From Acidobacteriota bacterium (GTDB lineage: Bacteria > Acidobacteriota > Terriglobia > Terriglobales > Acidobacteriaceae), in contig JAJZVX010000008.1 of NCBI GenBank assembly GCA_021846985.1, positions 1-64,000 on the forward strand: 64,000 nucleotides of DNA, in the 5' to 3' direction. Below the pieces are notes generated by a model. It worked only from the letters and a program-made list of their open reading frames with translations, ran no database searches and had not been told where the DNA came from. Position 1 is the first letter of the stretch, and every line of letters starts with the position of its first letter. Below are positions 16,430 through 24,490 of this stretch, piece after piece. The translations under genes and the position numbers were made by a program.

Positions 16430-19405
16430 TCACTCGTCGCAACCGCAGGTGTGCGCCAGCACTTCGGCAAAGTGCATCGCCTCGCGCTTGCCCAGTTGCG
16501 CAATCTGCTCCCGGCAGCTGAACCCATCGGCCACCAGCACCGTCACAGGCCCCGCCGTCTCCACCGCTTGCAGCAGCCCCTCCCGCGCAATCGCCTTTGA
16601 CACCTCATACTTGTCCGCCTCGAACCCAAACGGCCCTGCCATCCCGCAGCAACTCGCCTGGATCGTCTCCACCTGCGCACCGCCCTTCTTCAGCAGCTCC
16701 ACCTCGCTCGCCGGCCCGCCAAACACCGCCTTATGGTGGCAGTGCCCATGCAGCAGGATATGCGCGCCCTCCAGCCGTCCCGCCGTAATCTCCGGCGCCT
16801 TCGCCGCCAGCCAGTCCGCCAGCAGCCACACCTGCCCGCTCAGCTTCCTTGCCCGCTCGTCCTTCGGAAACAGCTCCGGAAGCTCGTCCTTGAAGACGCT
16901 GGCGCAGCTCGGCTCCAGAAAAATAAACGGCAGCCCCGCGTCGATCTGCGCCCCCATCGTCTCCAGCACCCGCGCCAGGTAGCTCTTCGCCGCGTCCAGC
17001 AATCCAAAGTCATAGAGCGGCCGTCCGCAGCAAAGATGCTCCCGCGGCGTCTCCACGCGGAATCCCGCCTCCATCAGCACCTTCTCCGCCGCCATCAGCG
17101 TCTGCGGATGATAGTAGTTGTTCCACGTATCCGGCCACAGCACCACCTTCGGCTTTGCCGTCACGCCCTCCGCTGCCTGCCCGTTTCCGGCCGCCTCCCG
17201 CCGTCGCGCATAGCTCTTCCGCGCCAGCCGCGGCAGCTCCCGTTCCTGCGCAATCCCCACCACCTTCTTGATCAGCGGACTCGTCACCGCTCCCGTCAGC
17301 ACCGCGTTGGTCAGCCGCGGCAGCAGCGACCCCCACTGCGCCAGCCGGTCGCTGTACCCGAAAACATAGTGCTTCAGCGGCCGCAGCCGTCCCTTGTACT
17401 TCTGCGCCAGAAACTCGGCCTTGTACGCCGTCATGTCCACCGCCACCGGACACTCCGTCTTGCACGCCTTGCAGCTCAGACACAGATCCAGCGCCTCGGC
17501 CACCGCCTTGCTCTGGAATCCCTCGTCTTTCAGCGCTCCCGCCAGCATCTCCCACAGCAGCCGCGCCCGCCCGCGCGTCGAGTGCTGCTCCTCGCCCGTC
17601 GCCCGGTAGCTCGGACACATCACACCGCCTTCCGTCTTGCGGCAGGCGCCCACCCCCACGCACCGTTCCGTGGCCCGCTCCAGCGATCCCCCGTCCTGCG
17701 CAAACACAAAATGCGTCTCCATCTCCGTCGTATGCGCGTGCTCCTCGCCCGCTCTTCCCGCCGGCCCGTGCCGCAGATTCTCCACCGGGTCGTAGACCCG
17801 CACCGCGTCCACCAGCTTGCCCGGATTCATCCGGTTCTCCGGATCCCACAGCCTCTTGAACTCCCGGAACGCCTCCATCAGCTCACCGCCAAACATCTTC
17901 GGCAGCAACGCCGCCCGCGCCTGTCCGTCGCCATGCTCGCCCGAGAGCGACCCGCCAAACTCGATCACCAGATCCGCCGCCCGGTCGATAAACTCCCGGA
18001 ACTTCCGCAGTCCCTCTTCGCTCCTGAAATCGAAGTTCACCCGCATGTGTACGCAGCCCTGCCCATAATGCCCATAGAGCGGACTGCGATACCCATACTC
18101 CTGCATCAGCGCCACCAGCCTGCGCAGGTACGCGCCCAGCCGCGCCGGTGGAATCCCCGCGTCGTCCCAGCCTTCCCACCCCTCCGGCTCGCCCGGCACA
18201 AACACCGTCGCCCCCAGCGACGACTCCCGCACCTTCCACACCCGCTCCGCATCCCCGGCGTTGTAGATATGCGCCGTTGCCGTGCCCGCCCAGCCCCGCG
18301 CCTCCCGCGCCAGAGCCTCGGCCTGCGCCCGCGCCTCCGCCGCCTCCCACGCGCCCAGCTCCACCAGCAGAAAACCCCGCCCCGGCGGCAGCAGCTTCAC
18401 ATCCTCCACCGCCAGCCCCTTGCGCTGCATAAAATCCACCAGCATGCCGTCGAAGCCTTCCAGCCCTATCGGCTTGAACTCCAGCACCTGCGGCACGCGA
18501 TCCGCGGCTTCATAGATGTCCTCGAACGCCAGCACCGTCAGCACGCGATAGGGCGGGCTCGCCGTCAGGTTCAGCCTCGCCGACACCACCGCCGCGCACG
18601 TCCCCTCCGACCCCACCAGCGCCCGCGCCACGTTAAACCCGTTCTCCGGCAGCAGCTCGTCCAGGTTGTAGCCCGACACCCGCCGCGGGATCCGCGGATA
18701 CTTCTCCCGGATCAGCCTCCCGTAGCGCCTCTGCAACTCCGCCAGCCCCCGGTAAATCTCTCCCACGCGCCCCGGCGTCCGCATCCGTTCGTCCAGCTCG
18801 GCCTGGCTTGTCCGTCCCACCGTCATCCGCGTGCCGTCGTAGAGCGCCACATCCAGGCTCTCCACGTTGTCCACCACTTTGCCGGCCAGCAGCCCGTGCG
18901 CCCCGCAACTGTTGTTGCCAATCATGCCCCCCAGCGTGCACCGGTTGTGCGTCGCCGGATCGGGCCCGTACGTCAGGTGATACTTCTCCGCCGCATCGCG
19001 CAGCGTATCCAGCACAATCCCCGGTTCCACCGTGGCCAGCTTCGCCTCCGGATCGATCTCCGTCAGACGGTTCATATAGCGCGAGTAGTCAAACACCACC
19101 GCCACGTTGGCGCACTGCCCCGCCAGGCTCGTCCCCGCCCCCCGCGCCAGCACCGCCGCTCCCGTCGCCCGGCATGCCTTGAGCGCCGCCTCCACGTCCG
19201 CCGCGTCCCGCGGCATCACCACCCCGATAGGCATCTGCCGGTAGTTCGACGAGTCCGCCGCATACAGCGCCCGCGACCCCATGTCGAACCGCACATCTCC
19301 GCGCAGCGTCGCCTTCAGCCGTGCCTCCAGCTCCCGGTGCGCCGCAAACCGCTCGTGCTCCAGCCGCGGTTGATTCATAAGGGCGAATAAAGTCGAAGTG
19401 TTCAC
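16430..19405 (-). CDS. FAD-linked oxidase / Fe-S protein (YdiJ-like, D-2-hydroxyacid dehydrogenase type)
   Basis: A 991-aa fusion. The N-terminal FAD_binding_4 domain (about 45-260) has GAGTSLAGQCAN and GGMIGNNSCGAHG. An FAD-oxidase C-terminal domain follows (about 270-540; GHYGQGCVHMRVNFDF, SGEHGDGQAR). Next is a ferredoxin-like region with CVGVGACRK and CLSCKACKTECPV (about 590-680). Two CCG (cysteine-rich) repeats end it (LCCGRPLYDFG and SCCGMAGPFG). The same order is found in E. coli YdiJ and related D-lactate or D-2-hydroxyglutarate dehydrogenases, which pass electrons to the quinone pool. The substrate is not determined by sequence. It is a single-gene unit flanked by about 225 and 420 bp of intergenic DNA. 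Confidence 0.9.
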   Translation of the reverse strand: MNTSTLFALMNQPRLEHERFAAHRELEARLKATLRGDVRFDMGSRALYAADSSNYRQMPIGVVMPRDAADVEAALKACRATGAAVLARGAGTSLAGQCANVAVVFDYSRYMNRLTEIDPEAKLATVEPGIVLDTLRDAAEKYHLTYGPDPATHNRCTLGGMIGNNSCGAHGLLAGKVVDNVESLDVALYDGTRMTVGRTSQAELDERMRTPGRVGEIYRGLAELQRRYGRLIREKYPRIPRRVSGYNLDELLPENGFNVARALVGSEGTCAAVVSARLNLTASPPYRVLTVLAFEDIYEAADRVPQVLEFKPIGLEGFDGMLVDFMQRKGLAVEDVKLLPPGRGFLLVELGAWEAAEARAQAEALAREARGWAGTATAHIYNAGDAERVWKVRESSLGATVFVPGEPEGWEGWDDAGIPPARLGAYLRRLVALMQEYGYRSPLYGHYGQGCVHMRVNFDFRSEEGLRKFREFIDRAADLVIEFGGSLSGEHGDGQARAALLPKMFGGELMEAFREFKRLWDPENRMNPGKLVDAVRVYDPVENLRHGPAGRAGEEHAHTTEMETHFVFAQDGGSLERATERCVGVGACRKTEGGVMCPSYRATGEEQHSTRGRARLLWEMLAGALKDEGFQSKAVAEALDLCLSCKACKTECPVAVDMTAYKAEFLAQKYKGRLRPLKHYVFGYSDRLAQWGSLLPRLTNAVLTGAVTSPLIKKVVGIAQERELPRLARKSYARRREAAGNGQAAEGVTAKPKVVLWPDTWNNYYHPQTLMAAEKVLMEAGFRVETPREHLCCGRPLYDFGLLDAAKSYLARVLETMGAQIDAGLPFIFLEPSCASVFKDELPELFPKDERARKLSGQVWLLADWLAAKAPEITAGRLEGAHILLHGHCHHKAVFGGPASEVELLKKGGAQVETIQASCCGMAGPFGFEADKYEVSKAIAREGLLQAVETAGPVTVLVADGFSCREQIAQLGKREAMHFAEVLAHTCGCDE

Positions 19406-19782
19406 GCCGGAATCATATCGCGTCCGCGCCCCCGAAAACCCGATCCGTCAAACCCATCCCCCGCCATTTACCCGCCCGTAACACCACGCAACCCGACCGC
19501 CGGCTGATTCCCGGATGCCAGCCAACTCAGTGCAGCAACGCTCCCGGTCTCTTGGCGGCTCCCATGGAGCGTGAAATGCGCCGCGGAGCCCCGGGCGACC
19601 CCAAGCCTGCTGGCTCTGGTAAGTCCGTCCACCGCGCCTGCCCATCGTGCCGGAACGGATTCGGGCCGTGTTCCCATCCCTGGACAAGATCGACAGCACC
19701 CTTTGCAGGGGCGCGGCTTGATCTCTGCCGGCAAGGTCCATCGAATCAACCGGGCGTCAACTCAAAATGGGAGCCCGGTTCC
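19406..19782. other. Intergenic region upstream of both flanking divergent genes
   Basis: It separates the divergent FAD/Fe-S and Gfo/Idh genes and so should hold promoters for both. The short frames inside have no family signature and I leave them out. I see no tRNA or strong hairpin. Confidence 0.4.
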
Positions 19783-19811
19783 TTGCGGTAAAAGCATTAA
19801 GTGCATGATAT
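19783..19811 (+). promoter_or_regulatory. Sigma-70-like promoter candidate
   Basis: TTGCGG (19783-19788) and TGATAT (19806-19811) are separated by 17 nt in an AT-rich patch. Transcription from it would begin only a few nt ahead of the ATG at 19825, giving a very short leader. Confidence 0.4.
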
Positions 19812-19824
19812 GGTTGATTGCGCT

Positions 19825-21039
19825 ATGAATAACTGGCTGAATCGTCGCACTTTCATGAAAACTTCGTCGCTGGCTGCCGGGGCTTCCGCTCTGGGGTTGC
19901 ACGCACTGAAGGCGCAGGAACCAGCGCCGGTGCGCGCGCGAAAGATCAAACTGGGTTTGGTTGGTTGCGGCGGGCGCGGCAGTTGGATTGCCGGCCTGTT
20001 TCAGCAGCACGGAGGATACGAATTCCATGCTGTCGCGGATTATTTTCCGGACCGCGCCGGCAAATGGGGCGGCGAGCTGGGTGTGGATCCTTCCCGTCGT
20101 TTCAGCACGCTTTCAGGCTACCAGCGGCTAATGGAGAGCGGTGTGGAGGCGGTGGCGCTCGAGGTGCCGCCCTATTTCTTCCCCCGGCACGCCCAGGCGG
20201 CGGTGGATGCCGGTCTGCATGTTTATATGGCCAAGCCGATCGCCTCCGATGTGCCGGGTTGCCTGGCCATTCAGCAGGCGGCGAAAACCGCCACCGCCAA
20301 GCAGCGCTGCTTCCTTGTCGATTACCAAATGCCCACGGACCCGGGGAATATCGAGGTGCGCAGGCGGATTCTTGCCGGCGGGGTGGGCAAGATCTGCCAG
20401 GTGTCCACCATCGGTATCTGCACCGGCTTCGCCGATCCGCCGTTCGAGAAAACCTACGAAAACCGGCTGCGTGCATTGACATGGGTAAACGACATCGCCA
20501 TGGGCTGCGACTACATCGGCAATTTTGACATTCACTCGATTGACGCGGCGCTGTGGGTCCTGGGCAGGCGTCCGGTAGCCGCCGTGGGCGGCTCGCGAAT
20601 CGTCCGGCCCGATCCGCATGGCGATTCGCATGACGTGTGCTCGGTGATTTATGAGTATGACGACGGGTTGGTGCACAACCATTATGGCCAGGCGCTGGCG
20701 AACCAGGAAACCGGGGCACTGACCTGCACGATTCAAGGGCAAAAGGGATTTGGCGCGCTGGAATACTGGAAGAAGGCGGAATTCCGCAGTGACGAGGACG
20801 CCTATCGCGTGAACGTGGTGAACCTGTACGAAGCCGGGGCGGCGCGGAACATTGACACTTTTTATCGCAACGTCACGGAAGGAGATTTCGCCAACTCGAC
20901 CGTTCCCCGCGCGGTGGACTCCGCATTGACCTGCATTCTGGGCCGGGAGGCCGCCGCGCGCGGCACGCGGCTGACGATGGATCAGGTTCTGGCTGAAAAC
21001 AGGAAGTTGGAAGTGAACCTTGCAGGTTTGAAGACGTAG
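19825..21039 (+). CDS. Gfo/Idh/MocA family oxidoreductase with Tat signal
   Basis: A 404-aa NAD(P)-dependent oxidoreductase with a twin-arginine export signal at the start (NRRTFMKTSSLAAGASALGL). The Rossmann loop follows (KLGLVGCGGRGSWI, about residues 47-60). Further features are the MAKPIASD motif that corresponds to the family's EKP, and a C-terminal alpha/beta domain with GCDYIGNFDIHSIDAALWVL, where the catalytic His lies. It likely acts on a sugar or cyclitol in the periplasm, as in the many secreted Gfo/Idh proteins of Acidobacteria and Planctomycetes. I chose the third ATG (19825), because it places the twin arginine correctly; starts at 19801 and 19810 are possible but less likely. 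Confidence 0.88.
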   Translation: MNNWLNRRTFMKTSSLAAGASALGLHALKAQEPAPVRARKIKLGLVGCGGRGSWIAGLFQQHGGYEFHAVADYFPDRAGKWGGELGVDPSRRFSTLSGYQRLMESGVEAVALEVPPYFFPRHAQAAVDAGLHVYMAKPIASDVPGCLAIQQAAKTATAKQRCFLVDYQMPTDPGNIEVRRRILAGGVGKICQVSTIGICTGFADPPFEKTYENRLRALTWVNDIAMGCDYIGNFDIHSIDAALWVLGRRPVAAVGGSRIVRPDPHGDSHDVCSVIYEYDDGLVHNHYGQALANQETGALTCTIQGQKGFGALEYWKKAEFRSDEDAYRVNVVNLYEAGAARNIDTFYRNVTEGDFANSTVPRAVDSALTCILGREAAARGTRLTMDQVLAENRKLEVNLAGLKT

Positions 21040-21497
21040 CTCAAACCAGTTGCGGCTTTCAAAATAAATAGCGGTTTTCGCGGATTCCGGAGCGAACAGG
21101 GGCCTTCAGGCCCGGCCTTGCTCGATCCCCCATCGATACAACGACAGCCCGCGATCGTCAGTCCCTCCGCCTGCGTGGTTCCGCATGAGGAGCCGCCTCA
21201 TCCTGAAAAAAGAACCAAAGCGCCAGATGGACAAGAATCCAATGGATTGACGACCCAATCTTCGATACAGAAAATTACGCCCCGCCATGGGACAATGGCC
21301 TTGCATACTGGCTCCGGCAGGCGCACAATGCCCGGCTGGGCAGTTGGGACGAGGCAGAATCATCCCCCACCCCCCCCGGGGGTCCGTTCTCCTTTCTTTC
21401 GCCTTAAAAAGGGAGGCGCATCAGAGGCCGGTGTCGATGCGGAGTTCTTGCGGCAGCTCGAACCATCTACTCTGGACGGTGGACGCTCAGCCCGCGC
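21040..21497. other. Intergenic stretch with no recognisable gene
   Basis: It lies at the convergent ends of the Gfo/Idh and lipoprotein genes. A run of C then G around 21365-21382 could fold. Otherwise I see neither a terminator with a T-tract nor a coding signature. Confidence 0.4.
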
Positions 21498-22070
21498 TTA
21501 CCGCGCCGGCCACTCCTCCACCACGATTCCCATGTCGTTCAGCTTCTGGATGGTCGCTTCCACCTGCCGCCGCACTGCCGGCTGCTCCTTCTTGCCGGCC
21601 AAAGGCGACTCCGCCACCGCCACCACCCGCCCATATCGCCATGCCCCCGGCGGCAGCGCCATCAGCGCTTTGGCCAGATCCCCGGGCCGGATCTGCATCT
21701 CCTGCCGCCGCGCTGCCGCCGGCCGCAACAGGGTTCCTTTTCCAACGCTGCTCGGGTTCGCATCCGCCAGCGTAATCCGCAGGTCCAGCGTGTCGGTTTC
21801 CACCGCCACAAACGGATTCTGCCATGCGCTTGGGTCGTGCACATCCACATACATGCTCTTGGTTGGCAGTGGGATGTCGGCAAAAGCCGCCCGCTCCTGG
21901 TCCATCTCCGTGGCCTTGGCCTGCGCCGCCTTCTGCGCCTTCCGCTCGGCGTTCACCGCCGACTGCGCCACGCCTTTCACCGCCTGCTCTTCCTTGCGGC
22001 AGCCGCCCAGCGTCATCGCCGCCACCAGAGCCGCCAGAGCCAGCCAATTGACAGATCTCCGCAATCTCAC
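21498..22070 (-). CDS. Lipoprotein of unknown function
   Basis: A 190-aa protein with a lipoprotein signal peptide (WLALAALVAAMTLGGCRK; lipobox L-G-G-C). An Ala/Lys/Glu-rich helical stretch follows (about residues 28-60), then a compact domain of about 120 residues with DVHDPSAWQNPFVAVETDTL and RPGDLAKALMALPPGAWRYG. I do not recognise the domain. The start is GTG at 22070; a TTG two codons later is also possible, and the frame stays open upstream into the crotonase gene. It lies 31 bp downstream of the crotonase gene and may be cotranscribed with it. Confidence 0.7.
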   Translation of the reverse strand: MRLRRSVNWLALAALVAAMTLGGCRKEEQAVKGVAQSAVNAERKAQKAAQAKATEMDQERAAFADIPLPTKSMYVDVHDPSAWQNPFVAVETDTLDLRITLADANPSSVGKGTLLRPAAARRQEMQIRPGDLAKALMALPPGAWRYGRVVAVAESPLAGKKEQPAVRRQVEATIQKLNDMGIVVEEWPAR

Positions 22071-22101
22071 CCCATCAGAATAGCAGTAAGCCGGCTTCGC
22101 T

Positions 22102-22884
22102 CTATTGGCCCTTCCACACCGGCGCCCGCTTCTCCAGAAACGCCGCCGCCCCTTCGGCCTGGTCCGCGGTTCCGCACACGTGGCCAAATCGCATCGCCTC
22201 CCGCAGCAGCGCCAGGTCCAGCGGCAGATCGATTCCCTCATTCACCGCCAGCAGCGTCTCCTTGATCGCCAGCGGCGCGTTGGCCGCAATCTCCCGCGCC
22301 AGCGCCTCCGCCCGCTCCATCAGCCGCTCCGGCGGTACCACCTCGTCCACCAGTCCCAGCCGCAGCGCCTCGGCCGCGCCCACCGTCGCGCCCGTCAACA
22401 GCATCTTCAATCCTGCCCCACGGCCCACCAGCCGCGGCAACCGCTGCGTGCCGCCGTAGCCCGCCATCAGCCCCAGCTTCACCTCCGGCTGGCCCAGTTG
22501 CGCGTCCTCCGCCGCCAGCCGCAGCGTGCAGGCCATCGCCAGTTCGCACCCGCCCCCCAGCGCATACCCGCGAATGCAGGCAATCACCGGCTTGCCCAGC
22601 GTCTCGATGCAGCGCAGCACCGCCTGCCCCCGCAGCGCAAACGCCTGTCCATCGCCGCTCTTCAGCGCCGCCAGCTCCTTGATGTCCGCGCCCGCCGCAA
22701 ACGCCCGCTCCCCCGTGCCCCGCAGCAGAATCACGCGCACCGCCGCGTCCATCGCCAGCTCGCCAAACGCGCGGTCCAGCTCGTCCAGCGTCTCCATGTC
22801 CACGGCGTTCAAAACCTGGGGGCGGTTCAGCGTCACCACCGCCAGCGGAGAGCGTTTTTCCAGATAAAGATTTACGTATGCCAT
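22102..22884 (-). CDS. Enoyl-CoA hydratase/isomerase (crotonase family)
   Basis: A 260-aa crotonase, normal in length. Visible features: the oxyanion-hole segments FAAGADIKEL (about 62-71) and GGGCELAMAC (about 111-120), and two catalytic acidic residues, Glu in GCELAMA and Glu in GQPEVKLGL. With both glutamates kept, a hydratase acting on short-chain enoyl-CoA (crotonyl-CoA) is likely. The role could be fatty acid oxidation or butyrate metabolism. The start ATG at 22884 leads straight into the domain. There is no thiolase or acyl-CoA dehydrogenase in this window, so its pathway is not set by context. Confidence 0.9.
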   Translation of the reverse strand: MAYVNLYLEKRSPLAVVTLNRPQVLNAVDMETLDELDRAFGELAMDAAVRVILLRGTGERAFAAGADIKELAALKSGDGQAFALRGQAVLRCIETLGKPVIACIRGYALGGGCELAMACTLRLAAEDAQLGQPEVKLGLMAGYGGTQRLPRLVGRGAGLKMLLTGATVGAAEALRLGLVDEVVPPERLMERAEALAREIAANAPLAIKETLLAVNEGIDLPLDLALLREAMRFGHVCGTADQAEGAAAFLEKRAPVWKGQ

Positions 22885-22978
22885 GCGTTCAAGAGGTTAC
22901 CAGAAAAGGCCCGCCGCCAGACGGGCAGATGAGTTCCCCTCTCTTGCCATCTGCTGCGGCCAGGAAACATCCCGACCC

Positions 22979-23419
22979 CTAATCCCTGGCCCCAATCAGC
23001 GCCTTCCCAATCGCGTCCAGCACGCCGTTCAGAAAATGAATCGACTCCGGCGCCGAGTACCGCCGCCCGATCTCCAGCGCTTCGTTAATCACGATCGGAA
23101 ACGGCATCCCCCGGAACCCCAGCATCTCGCCCACCGCCATACGCAGCAGGTTGCGGTCCACCGCCGGCATCCGCTCCAGCCGCCAGTGTTTCGAGTGCGC
23201 CGCAATCAGCTTGTCGATCTCGTCCTTGCGCTCCACCGCCACGCGGAACAAGTCTTCGGCAAAGCCCCGCACCTCCGGCTCCACTTCGTCCGCCGCGTTC
23301 CAGAAGGTCGCCCGCACCTGGTCCGGGCTCTGGTGCCCCAAATCCGCCTGGTACAGCATCTGCATCGCCAGCTCGCGCGACTTCCGGCGTCCCGATGTGT
23401 GATGTTGGCCTCCGGTCAA
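22979..23419 (-). CDS. nusB: Transcription antitermination factor NusB
   Basis: A 146-aa helical RNA-binding protein of the rRNA antitermination complex. Visible features: GRRKSRELAMQMLYQADL at the N-terminus, the DRNLLRMAVGEML helix, and the C-terminal signature PIVINEALEIGRRYSAPES followed by FLNGVLDAIGK. The start is a TTG (23419) overlapping the stop of the lumazine synthase gene as TTGA, so translation is coupled. The ribH-nusB pairing is common across bacteria and supports both calls. Confidence 0.95.
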   Translation of the reverse strand: MTGGQHHTSGRRKSRELAMQMLYQADLGHQSPDQVRATFWNAADEVEPEVRGFAEDLFRVAVERKDEIDKLIAAHSKHWRLERMPAVDRNLLRMAVGEMLGFRGMPFPIVINEALEIGRRYSAPESIHFLNGVLDAIGKALIGARD

Positions 23420-24327
23420 GCTGGACCGCCTTCTGCTCCGCCGGCCGCGGACTGCCCCTGGCCCTCACCGCCCCGCTTCAGCTTGCGGCTCAGGCTCACC
23501 ATCTCCACCGCCGCCACGGCAGCTTCGAATCCCTTGTTCCCCGCCTTGATTCCCGCCCGGTTCAACGCCTGCTCCAGCGTCTCGCAGGTCAGCACTCCAA
23601 AGCTGTGCGGTATCCCCGTCTCCTGCTGCGACTGCCCAATGCCCCGCGACACTTCGTTGTAGATCGCCTCGTAGTGCGCCGTCTCTCCGCGCAGCAGGCA
23701 GCCCAGCGTCACAATCGCATCCACCTTGCCCAGCTCCGCAATCGTCCGCGCCGCCGCAGGTATTTCCCAAGCTCCTGGCACACGCACCACTTCGATTGCT
23801 TCGCGCCGTGCGCCGCTGCGCAGCAGCGCGTCCAGCGCGCCCTCCAGCAGCCGGTCGGTAATCACCGCATTCCACCGTGACACCACAATCGCAAACTTCA
23901 TCCCCGCCGCGCTCAGGTCACCTTCCACAGCCCCCGGCTTGCCCTTCAGCGGATCGGTCCACGCCCAGAACGAAAAAACAAACCCGGGCTCCGGCTCCAC
24001 GGTAAAGATGCGCGACTTCCAGTGGGTCTCCACAATCGGCTGCAGGCGCGCTGCCGCTTCCTCGACGCCCTTGGCCCGGAGCCACTTCTCCGCCGCCTGG
24101 TACGCCGCATCCAGCGCTGTCACTTCCACCAGCACGTCCGCCGTCTCCGGAAACTCCCCGTCCACAAACTCCAGGTTCCCCAACGGCGCCAGAAACGACG
24201 CGCCCCGGCTCCGCTCTTCCTGCCAGCCCTTGCCCGCAGCGAACCCCAGCGCAGAGAAAAAGCTCGACAGCCGCTCATAGGCCGCTGGGCTGCCCGCAGC
24301 GCGAAGAAACGAAATTCCCTTAATCAT
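23416..24327 (-). CDS. ribH: Glyoxalase-like / lumazine synthase (RibH) fusion protein
   Basis: A 303-aa protein, about twice the usual RibH length. Residues about 134-285 are a complete 6,7-dimethyl-8-ribityllumazine synthase: VEGDLSAAGMKFAIVVSRWN (Trp152 stacks on the substrate), RVPGAWEIP (182-190), and GETAHYEAI with His218 at the catalytic place. It makes the riboflavin precursor. Residues about 1-125 look like one VOC/glyoxalase-fold unit: ISFLRAAGSPAAYERLSSFF, then FLAPLGNLEFVDG, VLVEVTALDAAYQAAEKWL, and EPGFVFSFW at the end. An internal ATG (Met143) would give RibH alone but would cut its conserved first strand, so the fusion is probably real. It overlaps nusB by 4 nt. Confidence 0.88.
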   Translation of the reverse strand: MIKGISFLRAAGSPAAYERLSSFFSALGFAAGKGWQEERSRGASFLAPLGNLEFVDGEFPETADVLVEVTALDAAYQAAEKWLRAKGVEEAAARLQPIVETHWKSRIFTVEPEPGFVFSFWAWTDPLKGKPGAVEGDLSAAGMKFAIVVSRWNAVITDRLLEGALDALLRSGARREAIEVVRVPGAWEIPAAARTIAELGKVDAIVTLGCLLRGETAHYEAIYNEVSRGIGQSQQETGIPHSFGVLTCETLEQALNRAGIKAGNKGFEAAVAAVEMVSLSRKLKRGGEGQGQSAAGGAEGGPA

Positions 24328-24438
24328 GTCTTGATTTTATATGCGCTTCCAGGATTGCTGAATCCTCAGGCAGCACCTCTAACCCAGCCTCGCTTTCATT
24401 GCAGCGCAACCGTACGCCGCGGAACCGTCCCTGCATGG

Positions 24439-24464
24439 AAAAGCCGGCCCGTCGGCCGGCTTTT
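24439..24464 (-). terminator. Rho-independent terminator
   Basis: A perfect 11-bp stem, AAAAGCCGGCC with GGCCGGCTTTT, closes a 4-nt loop. On the minus strand it stands just after the stop of the 838-aa lipoprotein gene and ends in TTTT. It can work in both directions. Confidence 0.8.
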
Positions 24465-24490
24465 CGCTTCTCACTTTTTTCATTACGGTC

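Noticed and set aside
16733..19390. An 885-codon plus-strand frame opposite the FAD/Fe-S gene
   Set aside because: Arg/His/Pro/Leu-rich composition with no domain; it is the antisense shadow of a clearly recognised protein.
19448..19749. Two overlapping minus-strand frames of about 95 codons between the FAD/Fe-S and Gfo/Idh genes
   Set aside because: No ribosome binding site, no family, composition like non-coding DNA.
21365..21385. C-run followed by G-run resembling a terminator
   Set aside because: No T-tract and only a weak stem; probably simple-sequence DNA.
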